A stretch of 64,000 nt of DNA from Litorilituus sp. (GTDB lineage: Bacteria > Pseudomonadota > Gammaproteobacteria > Enterobacterales > Alteromonadaceae). Position 1 is the first letter of the stretch. Every line of letters starts with the position of its first letter. The stretch is from positions 186,001-250,000 of the forward strand of contig JASMAS010000070.1 of NCBI GenBank assembly GCA_030754235.1. Reading direction: 5' to 3'. Below the pieces are notes generated by a model. The model did not search any database and was not told the DNA's origin. It saw only the letters and a list, made by a program, of their open reading frames with translations. Below, in pieces: positions 20,629 to 29,632 of this stretch. Position numbers and translations under genes: made by a program.

Positions 20629-21396
20629 CTAGGCTTCAGCTGGTGCTTCTTTACCTAATGGTGAAATTTGTACACCCGAAACTTTCACATCTGAATTTTG
20701 GTTACGCAGCTGTACTAAACGATTAATTTGGCTTAGTGAACCCAACATAGAATAAATGGGTACAAATAAACCACGCTTGTGAAAATCAACAACTTTATCA
20801 TCAGATAATTCTTTCACTTTCTCTTCATTTACAGTGAAAATACCGACTAACTTTTTCTTTTCACCTGTACTTAGCCCAATATTTAACTCAAGCTCTTGTA
20901 ATAAATCATTTTCTTGCAATTCTTTGATAAAGTTTTCTGTCATTCTTTCGTTATCATACAAACGACCAAGTGACTTCTGAACATTTTCTAAAACTTCCGA
21001 CTCCTTACCTTCTTCTTCAAATAAAGGTAACTCTTTGTCTTCACCAACAAACGGACTATCTACATCAACACAGGCTGTTAAGGTGTTTTCTTTTTCTGGG
21101 TCAAGACCTAGTGAAAAAGGTACCATAGCAATACTTTGTGGTAGTGATAAAGCGCTCCATTTCTCATCTTGGAAATATAAATTTTCACCCGCCTCTAAAC
21201 CAAGCATGGCAACACTACGAAAACGCTCTGAACCTGGATTTTTTACCAAAACAATCGGAAAACTAGCTGAAGATTGAGCATATTCAGCAGCGGTAACGGG
21301 GATAATATGTTGCCCTGCAACATGTGATAAATCACGTGCTTTTGCCAGCTTTAAATTTTGGTGTTGTTCTTTTCTAACCGGGACGAAATTTGCCAT
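20629..21396 (-). CDS. SapC family protein, first copy
   Basis: Member of the SapC family (Pfam PF07277), small proteins of unknown biochemical role that often accompany TonB-dependent receptors and tryptophan halogenase-like genes. The 255 residues show the family pattern: HIIPVTAAEYAQSSASFPIVLVK, FRSVAMLGLEAGENLYFQDEKWSALSLPQSIAMVPFSLG, an acidic middle (DKELPLFEEEGKESEV) and a C-terminal region ending HKRGLFVPIYSMLGSLSQINRLVQLRN. No signal peptide is evident. A paralogue lies at 43961-44686 inside the glucan region; this copy has no receptor next to it and has its own terminator. Confidence 0.9.
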   Translation of the reverse strand: MANFVPVRKEQHQNLKLAKARDLSHVAGQHIIPVTAAEYAQSSASFPIVLVKNPGSERFRSVAMLGLEAGENLYFQDEKWSALSLPQSIAMVPFSLGLDPEKENTLTACVDVDSPFVGEDKELPLFEEEGKESEVLENVQKSLGRLYDNERMTENFIKELQENDLLQELELNIGLSTGEKKKLVGIFTVNEEKVKELSDDKVVDFHKRGLFVPIYSMLGSLSQINRLVQLRNQNSDVKVSGVQISPLGKEAPAEA

Positions 21397-21596
21397 GATA
21401 GGTTCTCTTTCTTTGATGCATCTAGTGACTATAAATTAAATAGAATGCACTTTTTTTATAATATGTAATCGAACTAATGTGTTAATTACTGCGCTATTTT
21501 TCTGCTTGTAGTAAGTTATGGAGACACCTGTTTTAGCTTTCAATGCTAAACTTAAAATAATTTGAATTTTTTTGAATATAGTGAGAGCACCAAGCA

Positions 21597-21893
21597 GTGA
21601 GAATTATCTTTTTTATATTGTTAGCCATACCCTCTTTTGTGACAGCGAAACCTAACGTCATTGTTAAACACCAGCGTAACGTTGAAAATTACGCTGAAAT
21701 ACAAATTACTAATCAAACAACAAAGTCGTTAATTTGTTATGTTGCTATTGATGGTTATAAAACCTACTTTAAATTACCTCCTAAACAACCATCAATCTGG
21801 TATCGCGCAACCGACCCTCGTTTTAACCATAAAAACTTTAGTACTTGGTGTGACTACCTTTCGCTACACCCTCAATACAACCGTACTAAATAA
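21597..21893 (+). CDS. Small secreted protein, unknown
   Basis: Not recognised. The 98-residue product starts with GTG and has a clear signal peptide (MRIIFFILLAIPSFVTA, cleavage before KPNV). The mature part has two cysteines (about residues 47 and 85) that could form a disulfide and a probable beta-sandwich pattern (YAEIQITNQTTKSLICYVAIDGYKTYFKLPPKQPSIWY). No strong ribosome binding site is seen. It is convergent with arsJ, ending five bases from it. A real gene is favoured by the signal peptide and the coherent mature sequence, but not proven. Confidence 0.6.
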   Translation: MRIIFFILLAIPSFVTAKPNVIVKHQRNVENYAEIQITNQTTKSLICYVAIDGYKTYFKLPPKQPSIWYRATDPRFNHKNFSTWCDYLSLHPQYNRTK

Positions 21894-21898
21894 ATAGC

Positions 21899-23131
21899 TT
21901 AATTTAAGGTGTGTTGCTGTGTCTCAGGCAGTTTTGTTGACAATACGGCTGCAATAGCGACAAATAGCGCGGAAATCCACAAACAGGCTTGTAGGCCATG
22001 TTGTTGATATACCCAACCAGACAGTATCGTGCCAATTAAACGTCCCATGGCATTGGCCATATAGTAAAAACCGACATCAAGTGAAACTCCATCATGGTCT
22101 GCATAACTAACAATAAGGTAACTGTGCAGCGACGAATTGATAGCAAAGACAATACCAAATACTAGTAAACCAACAATAATTGATATGTGAATATAAAAGT
22201 CAAAATATAGTGATAAAGCAATTGTGATAGGGATAAGAGTGAGGTAACTCGCCCATAAGAGTGCGGATCTACCCGATGGTATTCCCCGCTGTTTTTTACC
22301 GGTAATATAAGGCGCAATAGACTGCACTATACCGTAGCCAATAACCCAGCTAGCCATAAAACCACCTACCCCCCAATGATCCCAACCAAAATTCACCGAA
22401 AGAAATACCGGTAAGGCAACCACAAACCAAACATCTCGCGCGCCAAATAAAAACATCCGCGCCCCAGACAATACATTTATTGCCGAACTTTTAGAAAGTA
22501 CATCTTTAAATTTAGGTTTGCTTTTTGCTTTGCCTAAGTCTTCTTTTAATACCACTAAACTAAATAGCCATACTAAAGCTAACAGTGAAGCCATTAGCAT
22601 GATAGCGCCTTTAAATGCGAGTAAAGTCAGCAGTATGCCTCCGACAAAAAAACCAATGCCTTTCAACGTATTTTTAGAGCCTGTCAACATGGCAACCCAT
22701 TGATATAGCTTTCCTTCTTCGTCAGGGGGAACCAGCAATTTAATCGAGCTTTTTGCGCTCATTTTATTGAGATCTTTAGCGATGCCAGATAAGGCCTGTG
22801 CCATCATCACATAAATAATAGTCAAAAATTCACTGGGCACAGCCAACATGGCAAGTGCAATAATTTGCAGTCCTAAGCCAATGTTCATGGTTTTATTTAG
22901 ACCAAGCCTTGCCCCTAGCCAACCACCGACTAAATTAGTAACCACTCCAAAGATTTCATAAAATAAAAACAGCATGGCAATATTAAATGGACTATAGCCT
23001 AACTGGTGAAAATACAACACCACGAGCATACGTAAAGCGCCATCTGTTAACGTGAAAGCCCAATAGTTACCTGTGATAATTAAGTATTGCTTTACTTGTG
23101 GTGAAAATGCTTTTAGCAATAACATCCCCAT
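21899..23131 (-). CDS. arsJ: ArsJ, organoarsenical efflux transporter
   Basis: Major facilitator permease with about 11-12 helices and the ArsJ-type N-terminus GNYWAFTLTDGALRMLVVLYFHQLGYSPF followed by FLFYEIFGVVTNLVGGWLGARLGLN. In the known pathway a dedicated GAPDH converts glyceraldehyde 3-phosphate and arsenate to 1-arseno-3-phosphoglycerate, which ArsJ exports, removing arsenate from the cell. The adjacent GAPDH gene, six bases upstream on the same strand, strongly supports this. The ATG at 23131 is preceded by AAGGA, which overlaps the GAPDH stop; a TTG one codon earlier is possible. No ArsR repressor, ArsC or ArsB is in the neighbourhood. Confidence 0.92.
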   Translation of the reverse strand: MGMLLLKAFSPQVKQYLIITGNYWAFTLTDGALRMLVVLYFHQLGYSPFNIAMLFLFYEIFGVVTNLVGGWLGARLGLNKTMNIGLGLQIIALAMLAVPSEFLTIIYVMMAQALSGIAKDLNKMSAKSSIKLLVPPDEEGKLYQWVAMLTGSKNTLKGIGFFVGGILLTLLAFKGAIMLMASLLALVWLFSLVVLKEDLGKAKSKPKFKDVLSKSSAINVLSGARMFLFGARDVWFVVALPVFLSVNFGWDHWGVGGFMASWVIGYGIVQSIAPYITGKKQRGIPSGRSALLWASYLTLIPITIALSLYFDFYIHISIIVGLLVFGIVFAINSSLHSYLIVSYADHDGVSLDVGFYYMANAMGRLIGTILSGWVYQQHGLQACLWISALFVAIAAVLSTKLPETQQHTLN

Positions 23132-23137
23132 CAAAAA

Positions 23138-24148
23138 TTATTCCTTATCTGACAAGCCAACCAGATGTGCTAATTCAGCAGTACGGTTAGCATAACCCCA
23201 CTCATTGTCATACCAAACATAAAGCTTTACTTGCGTGTCATTAACGACCATTGTTGATAGCGCATCTATAATGCTAGAGCGAGGATCCGTTTTATAATCA
23301 ATAGAGACAAGCGGCCGTTCTTCAAAGCCTAGAATATCTTTTAACTCATTTTGTGCCGCCTGCTGTAGCAACTGATTTACTTCTTCAACCGTTGTGCCAC
23401 GCGCTAGTTCAAAAACACAATCCGTAATAGAAGCGTTTGCCAAGGGTACACGTATAGCATGGCCATTTAATTTACCTTCTAACTCTGGAAATATATGAGT
23501 AATTGCCGTTGCTGAACCGGTGGTGGTTGGAATTAAACTCATCCCGCAAGCACGAGCTCGACGTAAATCTTTATGGGGTGCATCAAGAATAGTTTGAGTG
23601 TTAGTGATATCGTGAATTGTGGTCATAGCGCCATGCTTAATACCCATTTTCTCATGGAGTACTTTAACCACTGGCGCCAAACAGTTAGTGGTACATGATG
23701 CTGCCGTAACAATAGGATGACTCTTTTTATCGTACAACCCCTCATTTACGCCCATGACAATGTTTAAAACCCCCTCTTCTTTTACGGGTGCAGTCACCAC
23801 CACACGTTTTACGCCTTGCGCTAAATAAGCTTGCAATAACGCTTTGGTTTTAATTTTACCTGACGCTTCAATCACCACATCACAGGTTGACCAATTAGTA
23901 TCATCGGTAGCAATATTATCTGTGCAAGGTATTTTTTTACCCTTAATCACTATTGAATCGCCTTCATGTGTTGCCTCATGGTGCCAACGTCCATGTACGG
24001 AATCAAAAGTCAACAAGTGCGCAAGCGTTTTCGCATCGCCCGCCGGATCGTTAATATGAACAATTTCAATATCATCATTGTCATAAGCCGCGCGCATTGA
24101 TAAACGTCCCATACGGCCAAAACCATTAATACCAATTTTTATCGTCAT
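23138..24148 (-). CDS. gap: ArsJ-associated glyceraldehyde-3-phosphate dehydrogenase
   Basis: GAPDH-fold enzyme with NAD-binding INGFGRMGR at 7-15, catalytic Cys152 in [11 protein letters not shown] and His179 in [10 protein letters not shown]. The end [11 protein letters not shown] is typical of the family. Because it is directly linked to arsJ, it is best read as the arsenate-detoxifying GAPDH that forms 1-arseno-3-phosphoglycerate rather than the main glycolytic enzyme, though a glycolytic or gluconeogenic role cannot be excluded from sequence alone. The ATG is preceded by AGGGTG five bases upstream. It is divergent from the first AraC gene across 370 bases. Confidence 0.92.
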   Translation of the reverse strand: MTIKIGINGFGRMGRLSMRAAYDNDDIEIVHINDPAGDAKTLAHLLTFDSVHGRWHHEATHEGDSIVIKGKKIPCTDNIATDDTNWSTCDVVIEASGKIKTKALLQAYLAQGVKRVVVTAPVKEEGVLNIVMGVNEGLYDKKSHPIVTAASCTTNCLAPVVKVLHEKMGIKHGAMTTIHDITNTQTILDAPHKDLRRARACGMSLIPTTTGSATAITHIFPELEGKLNGHAIRVPLANASITDCVFELARGTTVEEVNQLLQQAAQNELKDILGFEERPLVSIDYKTDPRSSIIDALSTMVVNDTQVKLYVWYDNEWGYANRTAELAHLVGLSDKE

Positions 24149-24518
24149 TTATTCACCCTAAAATTTAATTTTTCAATATGTCTTTCAAAGAATTATGTAA
24201 ACCCATGTTCAGTACAATTTTCTCCTGTCACTAGATAAAGTATGTTGGCATTGAAATTTCATCAGAAATTTACGCTTGGATCATCAAAGAGATAACAATT
24301 AAACCTTTAGCCTCTACAACAGAAGTGTACACCACTTTTATTTTTGAGATTCATGTATTACCAAGACATACTCGTAATATAGCCAGCATTATATCTATGA
24401 AATTTCGAATATTAAATCACCCTATTATGATTTTTCTGCTTTTCATTCGGCGTTGCTTTGTTAATTTTGTTCCTATAGACTAGCAGCAATAATAATAGAA
24501 TAATAAGACAGGCGTAGT
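24149..24518. other. Divergent intergenic region, GAPDH/AraC
   Basis: A 370-base AT-rich stretch between the arsJ operon and the first AraC gene, holding the ribosome binding sites of both and presumably both promoters. I see no open frame, tRNA or copy of the TGTAAGCGCTTACA operator, and no convincing ArsR-type site. Confidence 0.6.
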
Positions 24519-25682
24519 ATGAGCACTGTTCTTTTTAATACGCTTGATTTAGCTCTGCTTTTTACCATTTACCAATGTCTATTATTTGCTTTTTTTTTAC
24601 TGGTAATAAAAAAAGGTAAAAAACAAAGTAATACCTTATTAGCGCTATTTTTACTTTCTTATGCTGCAATACCACTAGATACCTTAATTAATTTTGGCGA
24701 AGAATTTCGCCAATTCGCCATTAATTTCTCAGCAAATATATTTTATGTGTTTGGTTTAGCCTATTGGTTAGAAGCTGTATTCCTGCTGTTTTATGTTCGC
24801 TCTCTTATTTATAAAAACTTTAACTTTACCAAAACTGATCTTTTGTATTTGTTGCCTTTGTTTTTATATCTCATTTACGAGACAAATGGTTGGTATATGC
24901 TCGACATGAATACCAAACAAGCTATTCTCGCTGGTTATCAAATAGAAGCGGAGCCGGCTTATACCCGTTTTGTTAACTTATTTAGAGAATGTTTTCGTAC
25001 TTTTTGTGGTGTATTGTGCCTACTCGAGGTACGGCAATACCAAAAAAGAATAAAGGAAAACTTGGCTGATATTGAAGAGGTCGATCTCACTTGGCTAAAA
25101 ATACTAACTATTGGTTTTCTTATCATTAAAGTACAAGCAGTGTTAATTACGCTTGGTTATATGACCGCTATTGATCTTAGCTTTACTATAGATTACGGCG
25201 TCATTGGTCAACTCTCTAACTTTATGGTGGTGTTATTAATTAGCTTACTAATTTTCTTTAGTTTACGTACTTCAAAAATATTTTATGGCGTTGATAACCC
25301 AAGAGTACTTTCGCAAGAAAAACCAAACATAACCGCGGAACAAGTTAATCATTTAACTTTATATATGACGACCCAAAAACCCTTTTTAGAGCCCCTATTG
25401 AATTTAGATAGCCTAGCCGCTAAAACAGATCTCCCCTCGCGGCAACTTTCACGAGTGATTAATAGACATTTTCAAAAAAACTTTTTCGAGTTTATTAATG
25501 GCTACCGAATTGATGAGGCAAAAAAGTTACTCGCAAACGAAAAATATGAAAAAGTTACCATCATAGAAATAATGGCTCAAGTTGGCTTTAATAGCAAAGC
25601 TACCTTCAATACTTTTTTCAAAAAGCTGGTTGGTGTAACTCCATCACAATATCGAAAAGAACAACTAAAAAAACATCAATAG
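24519..25682 (+). CDS. Membrane-anchored AraC-family regulator 1
   Basis: One-component regulator with an integral-membrane N-terminal half and an AraC-type DNA-binding C-terminus. About seven hydrophobic helices span residues 10-255, and the double helix-turn-helix lies at about 285-385 with SLAAKTDLPSRQLSRVINRHF, FFEFINGYRIDEAKKLL and the second-motif signature IIEIMAQVGFNSKATFNTFFKKLVGVTPSQYRK. The protein presumably senses a signal at the membrane and regulates neighbouring genes directly; the ligand is unknown. AGG precedes the ATG by six bases. A paralogue of the same architecture follows after 39 bases, and two secreted GH5 genes come next. Confidence 0.88.
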   Translation: MSTVLFNTLDLALLFTIYQCLLFAFFLLVIKKGKKQSNTLLALFLLSYAAIPLDTLINFGEEFRQFAINFSANIFYVFGLAYWLEAVFLLFYVRSLIYKNFNFTKTDLLYLLPLFLYLIYETNGWYMLDMNTKQAILAGYQIEAEPAYTRFVNLFRECFRTFCGVLCLLEVRQYQKRIKENLADIEEVDLTWLKILTIGFLIIKVQAVLITLGYMTAIDLSFTIDYGVIGQLSNFMVVLLISLLIFFSLRTSKIFYGVDNPRVLSQEKPNITAEQVNHLTLYMTTQKPFLEPLLNLDSLAAKTDLPSRQLSRVINRHFQKNFFEFINGYRIDEAKKLLANEKYEKVTIIEIMAQVGFNSKATFNTFFKKLVGVTPSQYRKEQLKKHQ

Positions 25683-25721
25683 CTTAGCGTTTATTCAGCT
25701 AGTTAACACGAGTAAAACACT

Positions 25722-26888
25722 ATGAAAAATGTACTTTTTAATACACACGATATTACATTATTAGTCGTATTCTATATATGTTTGCTCTTTGCTATTTTAA
25801 TATTAACAACAAGGCGTAATGCTACCTACTTGTGGTTAAGTGCATTTTTATTATCTCAAGCCGGATTGTCAGCCTTCATTATCTCGTTATACGGCGCTGG
25901 TTTTCATAACTGGGCACTAGAGCACATACCCGCAATATTTGCTACATTAGAAATCTCTTTTTGGATAGAAGGGCCTTTATTACTTTTATATACTCGCTCG
26001 GCTCTATATCAAAATATGACTTTTAAAAAACAAGATATAGTGCTGTTGTTGCCATTACTCATCTACTTTTTTGTGATAATGACAGTAAATATCTTGTTTG
26101 AAGCAAAACAAGGCGCAGATTTCCTGTTATTTCTTCGCTCTGAGCATATTCAATACTATGAACATTTAAGAAACCTTATTCGTACTTCATTTGGTTTTTG
26201 GGCTTTTTTTACCATTCAATCGTACCAAGCAAAAATGCCTGCTGCCTATTCTAATCCTGATCCTATCAATTATGCGTGGTTAAAATTACTGGTCATTGGT
26301 TTTATTATACTTAGATCATGGGCTGAATTGTATTTAATCATGTTTACTCTAGTGTCAGAGTTAATGGATCAGGAGGTGGTGCAATTAATCAACTTTAACT
26401 TACTCGGTGTACTGACAAACTATGGGCAGTTATTATTAACGTCAGCCTTATTATTTTTTGCATTATCTGATTCACGTACAATCCCACGCCTTAATAAAGA
26501 AGCCCTAGAAAGTGTTAACCTTCAGTCATCGCAAGTAACGTACTCAACAGAGCAAATAACTCGAGTAAGTAACTATATGAAGACAAAACGCCCTTATTTG
26601 GATAATCAACTTAAGGTAGATGACTTAGCTCAACAAGTTTCAATGTCACCGAAATCATTATCAAATTTAATCAACCGAGAATTTAACGTAAACTTTTTCG
26701 AATACATCAATAATTACCGATTAAAAGAAGTTAAAGGATATTTGTCTGATCCGAATATGGCTGAGAAATCTATTATTGAGATAGCTTTTCTTGCTGGCTA
26801 TAACAGCAAAAGTAGCTTTAATCGTTTATTTAAAGTAGATACAGATCAAACTCCATCACAATTTCGACAAAGCTTTAGCGTTAAATAA
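25722..26888 (+). CDS. Membrane-anchored AraC-family regulator 2
   Basis: Paralogue of the preceding gene with the same length (388 residues) and plan: about seven membrane helices followed by an AraC DNA-binding domain (SMSPKSLSNLINREF, FFEYINNYRLKEVKGYL, IIEIAFLAGYNSKSSFNRLFKVDTDQTPSQFRQ). The N-termini are also alike (VLFNTLDLALLF and VLFNTHDITLLV), pointing to a tandem duplication followed by strong divergence of the membrane part. It is probably co-transcribed with regulator 1 and is the nearest regulator to the GH5 enzyme downstream. The target operator is not known. Confidence 0.88.
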   Translation: MKNVLFNTHDITLLVVFYICLLFAILILTTRRNATYLWLSAFLLSQAGLSAFIISLYGAGFHNWALEHIPAIFATLEISFWIEGPLLLLYTRSALYQNMTFKKQDIVLLLPLLIYFFVIMTVNILFEAKQGADFLLFLRSEHIQYYEHLRNLIRTSFGFWAFFTIQSYQAKMPAAYSNPDPINYAWLKLLVIGFIILRSWAELYLIMFTLVSELMDQEVVQLINFNLLGVLTNYGQLLLTSALLFFALSDSRTIPRLNKEALESVNLQSSQVTYSTEQITRVSNYMKTKRPYLDNQLKVDDLAQQVSMSPKSLSNLINREFNVNFFEYINNYRLKEVKGYLSDPNMAEKSIIEIAFLAGYNSKSSFNRLFKVDTDQTPSQFRQSFSVK

Positions 26889-27311
26889 CACCATAAGTAT
26901 TAAGCACATAATGAACCGCTTATATCATCAACTATTTGCTTGGGCATGTTTAAGATAAAGCAAAATTCTCACCATGCACTGTGGCAAAAAATATCGCTAT
27001 AGCCAAAACTTAAACATTTCTCCTAATGATTGATTAATGCAATCAATTTCTCAGTTAACAAAATCCAAGAGAATTAATTATTTTTAGCGTGCCATCTGTA
27101 TATATTTCAAAGATAGAAAGTTGAGACGCATAAAAAAACAACAATCTAAACAACACCCTACAAAAAAACAACATTAAAAATTGTTCAACTTTACAAAACA
27201 CCTTAACTTGGTACGCATTCAGTTATTTTTATCAGCATAGTAACCATGACTATGATGTCTTAGGAAATGAAGGACCAGAAAATATAATTATAACCAAGCT
27301 CTGGAGTAAAA
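26889..27311. other. Upstream region of the first GH5 gene
   Basis: A 423-base AT-rich stretch with several A-tracts (for example around 27132-27180), consistent with curved promoter DNA. No open frame and no copy of TGTAAGCGCTTACA is seen, unlike the other glucan genes. It ends with the ribosome binding site GGAG five bases before the GH5 ATG. Confidence 0.6.
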
Positions 27312-29408
27312 ATGAATACTGAATTATTACAAATAAATGTGCTTAAAAAATCACAAGAAAAACCCAAAAAAGTCACAAAATTACTACGCAACTTACTTAC
27401 CGGGTGTGCCGCTTTAAGTATAATTGCCTCTACATCAGCATTAGCTGTAGCACCATTAACAACTCAAGGTAATAAGGTACTGGTGGGTGGCGAAGTTAAT
27501 GGTCGAGCATTAGAAGGAATTTCTCTTTTTTGGAGTAACACTGGTTGGGGAGGAGATAAATACTACACTGCTGAAAATGTAGAACGCATTAAAAATGAAT
27601 TTGGCGCTAATTTAGTACGTGCAGCGATTGGCCATGGTAAGCCGGGGAGTTTATCAACAGACTGGCAAGCAAACATAGACAGGTTAAATGTGGTCGTACA
27701 AGCAGCTATTGATCTTGATATGTACGTAATCATTGATTATCACAGCCATATTGCCCATCAAAATTGGGAAGATGCGAAAGCTTTTTTTGCTATAGTGGCG
27801 CAAAAATGGGGTGGATATAACAACGTTATTTTTGAAATATATAACGAGCCAACATGTGCTTGGGATGATTGTAGTAGCGGTAATTTTGTTGGTTGGAATG
27901 ACAAACTAAAGCCTTATGCAGAAGAGATTGGTAATTTTATTCGTCAATATTCTGATAACTTAATTATTATGGGAACACCTAAGTGGTCTGCTGAGGTAGA
28001 CGATGTTGTCGGTAACATGGCTAACGTATCAAATATGGCCTATACCGTCCATTTTTATTCAGGTACTCATCAAGGGGCTAATCGAGCGATAACGCAAAAT
28101 GCTTTAAACGGTGGAGTACCCATTTTTGCAACAGAATGGGGAGTGACTAACGCTAACGGCGCTGGCGATGTAAATTACGATGAAACGTGGGCATGGATTG
28201 ATTTATTGCGTGCAAACGGAATTGGTAGTGCTATGTGGGCTTACATGGATAAGGACTTTAATGCTCAAGGTGAAGTTGAAAACTCCTCTATGTTCTGGGG
28301 GGATGGCGAGTACAAAGATTCTGCTAAGTTCATCAAAGAAATTCTAAGTACAGGTAACACTGGTACTGGAGATATTATCGATGGTCCATGCACAGCGCTA
28401 TCGGATTCAGGTACCTTACAAGCCGAACACTTCTGTCAAGCATCAGGTATACAAACTGAGTCAACGTTAGACATTGACGGTGGCGATAATATTGGTTACG
28501 TGGATGACGGTGATTGGTTAACTTATAATATCAATATGCCGCAAGCTGGTAACGTAACAGTAACCTACCGGGTTGCTTCTGATGGTGCAGGTGGTGTTAT
28601 TCGTCTTGAGCAAGGCGGTGGTGAAGTGTCATATGGCACGGTAACCGTACCTAATACTGGGGGTTGGCAAAACTGGCAAAATGTAAGTCACACAGTAAGC
28701 TTACCCGCAGGATCGCAAACGATTGCTATTGCTGCTGACATTGGCGGTTGGAACATTAACTACTTAGCTATTGATAGTAATAATGACAACAAGCCATGTA
28801 GCAGCAATTGCCCAACATCGGGGCGAGTCGAAGCTGAAAGCTTCTTAGCTATGGACGGTGTTGAAACTCAAGCAACCCAAGATCATGCAGGTGGCTCAAA
28901 CGTTGGTTATATTGACCTTGATGACTGGATGACTTATGGCAACCTGAGCTTACCTGTAAGTACTTCTGGTCAATACGCTGTTTCATATCGTGTTGCCTCG
29001 CTTTCAGGCAGTAGCTTGAAGTTAGAGCAACCAGGTGGCGACACTGTATATGGTTCTGTTGAAGTCCCCGCTACAGGTGGATGGCAAGATTGGACGACAG
29101 TCAGTCACATCGTTAGCTTACCTCTAGGTACTTCTGAATTAGCTATTGTGTCCACAGCAGCTGATGGATGGAACTTCAACTGGTTTGAAATCAAAGCCCT
29201 TGATGACAACTCCAATAGATCTGGCGCATGTCAAGGTGTACCAAGCTACCCTAACTGGCAACGTAATGATATAGAAGGCGGAGCTAACACGCATCAAAAC
29301 GCAGACGACAAAATGCTATTTTCAGATCAGTTGTATACCGCCAACTGGTATACAAGCAGTGAACCTGGTAGCGACGCCTCGTGGACTTTGGTAAGTAATT
29401 GTCAGTAA
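27312..29408 (+). CDS. Secreted GH5 endoglucanase with two CBM6 modules and a CBM5-like tail
   Basis: Predicted extracellular endo-beta-glucanase. The signal peptide is long, with a basic stretch ([15 protein letters not shown]) and cleavage near TSALA (45). The GH5 barrel spans about 60-345, with acid/base Glu179 in IYNEP and nucleophile Glu275 in FATEWG. Two CBM6 modules follow at about 367-488 and 505-629, both with the EAE or AEHF start and GWQNW/GWQDW and GWN core motifs. A 58-residue Cys-flanked C-terminus (YPNWQRNDI...[23 protein letters not shown]) looks like a CBM5/12-type cellulose or chitin binder. Substrate (cellulose versus other mixed beta-glucan) is not decided by sequence. GGAG precedes the ATG. 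Confidence 0.92.
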   Translation: MNTELLQINVLKKSQEKPKKVTKLLRNLLTGCAALSIIASTSALAVAPLTTQGNKVLVGGEVNGRALEGISLFWSNTGWGGDKYYTAENVERIKNEFGANLVRAAIGHGKPGSLSTDWQANIDRLNVVVQAAIDLDMYVIIDYHSHIAHQNWEDAKAFFAIVAQKWGGYNNVIFEIYNEPTCAWDDCSSGNFVGWNDKLKPYAEEIGNFIRQYSDNLIIMGTPKWSAEVDDVVGNMANVSNMAYTVHFYSGTHQGANRAITQNALNGGVPIFATEWGVTNANGAGDVNYDETWAWIDLLRANGIGSAMWAYMDKDFNAQGEVENSSMFWGDGEYKDSAKFIKEILSTGNTGTGDIIDGPCTALSDSGTLQAEHFCQASGIQTESTLDIDGGDNIGYVDDGDWLTYNINMPQAGNVTVTYRVASDGAGGVIRLEQGGGEVSYGTVTVPNTGGWQNWQNVSHTVSLPAGSQTIAIAADIGGWNINYLAIDSNNDNKPCSSNCPTSGRVEAESFLAMDGVETQATQDHAGGSNVGYIDLDDWMTYGNLSLPVSTSGQYAVSYRVASLSGSSLKLEQPGGDTVYGSVEVPATGGWQDWTTVSHIVSLPLGTSELAIVSTAADGWNFNWFEIKALDDNSNRSGACQGVPSYPNWQRNDIEGGANTHQNADDKMLFSDQLYTANWYTSSEPGSDASWTLVSNCQ

Positions 29409-29437
29409 ACTTAGTCAATAATGCTCGCTGAAATTCA

Positions 29438-29463
29438 AAGAGTTGCCCTAACGGGTAACTCTT
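29438..29463 (+). terminator. Hairpin after the first GH5 gene
   Basis: An 11-pair stem (AAGAGTTGCCC at 29438-29448 with GGGTAACTCTT at 29453-29463, one G-T pair, four-base loop) lies 30 bases past the stop codon. The following T run is short, so termination may be partial. Confidence 0.6.
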
Positions 29464-29632
29464 ATTGCTGATCATAAGCTTAAAAAGCTTGCCTAAAATT
29501 TATTAAAAACCAACCGCGTCATAAATCAGATTTTAATCAAATAGTCGAGATAACAGCGGACTTAATATATTTAATTTCAATCCGTTATGTTAACCCTACA
29601 CATTTTATTCATTTACTATACAGGTATGTAAA

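Noticed and set aside
24149-24518. ArsR-type operator upstream of the arsenate genes
   Set aside because: Short palindromes such as GAAATTTC occur but none resembles a convincing ArsR site.
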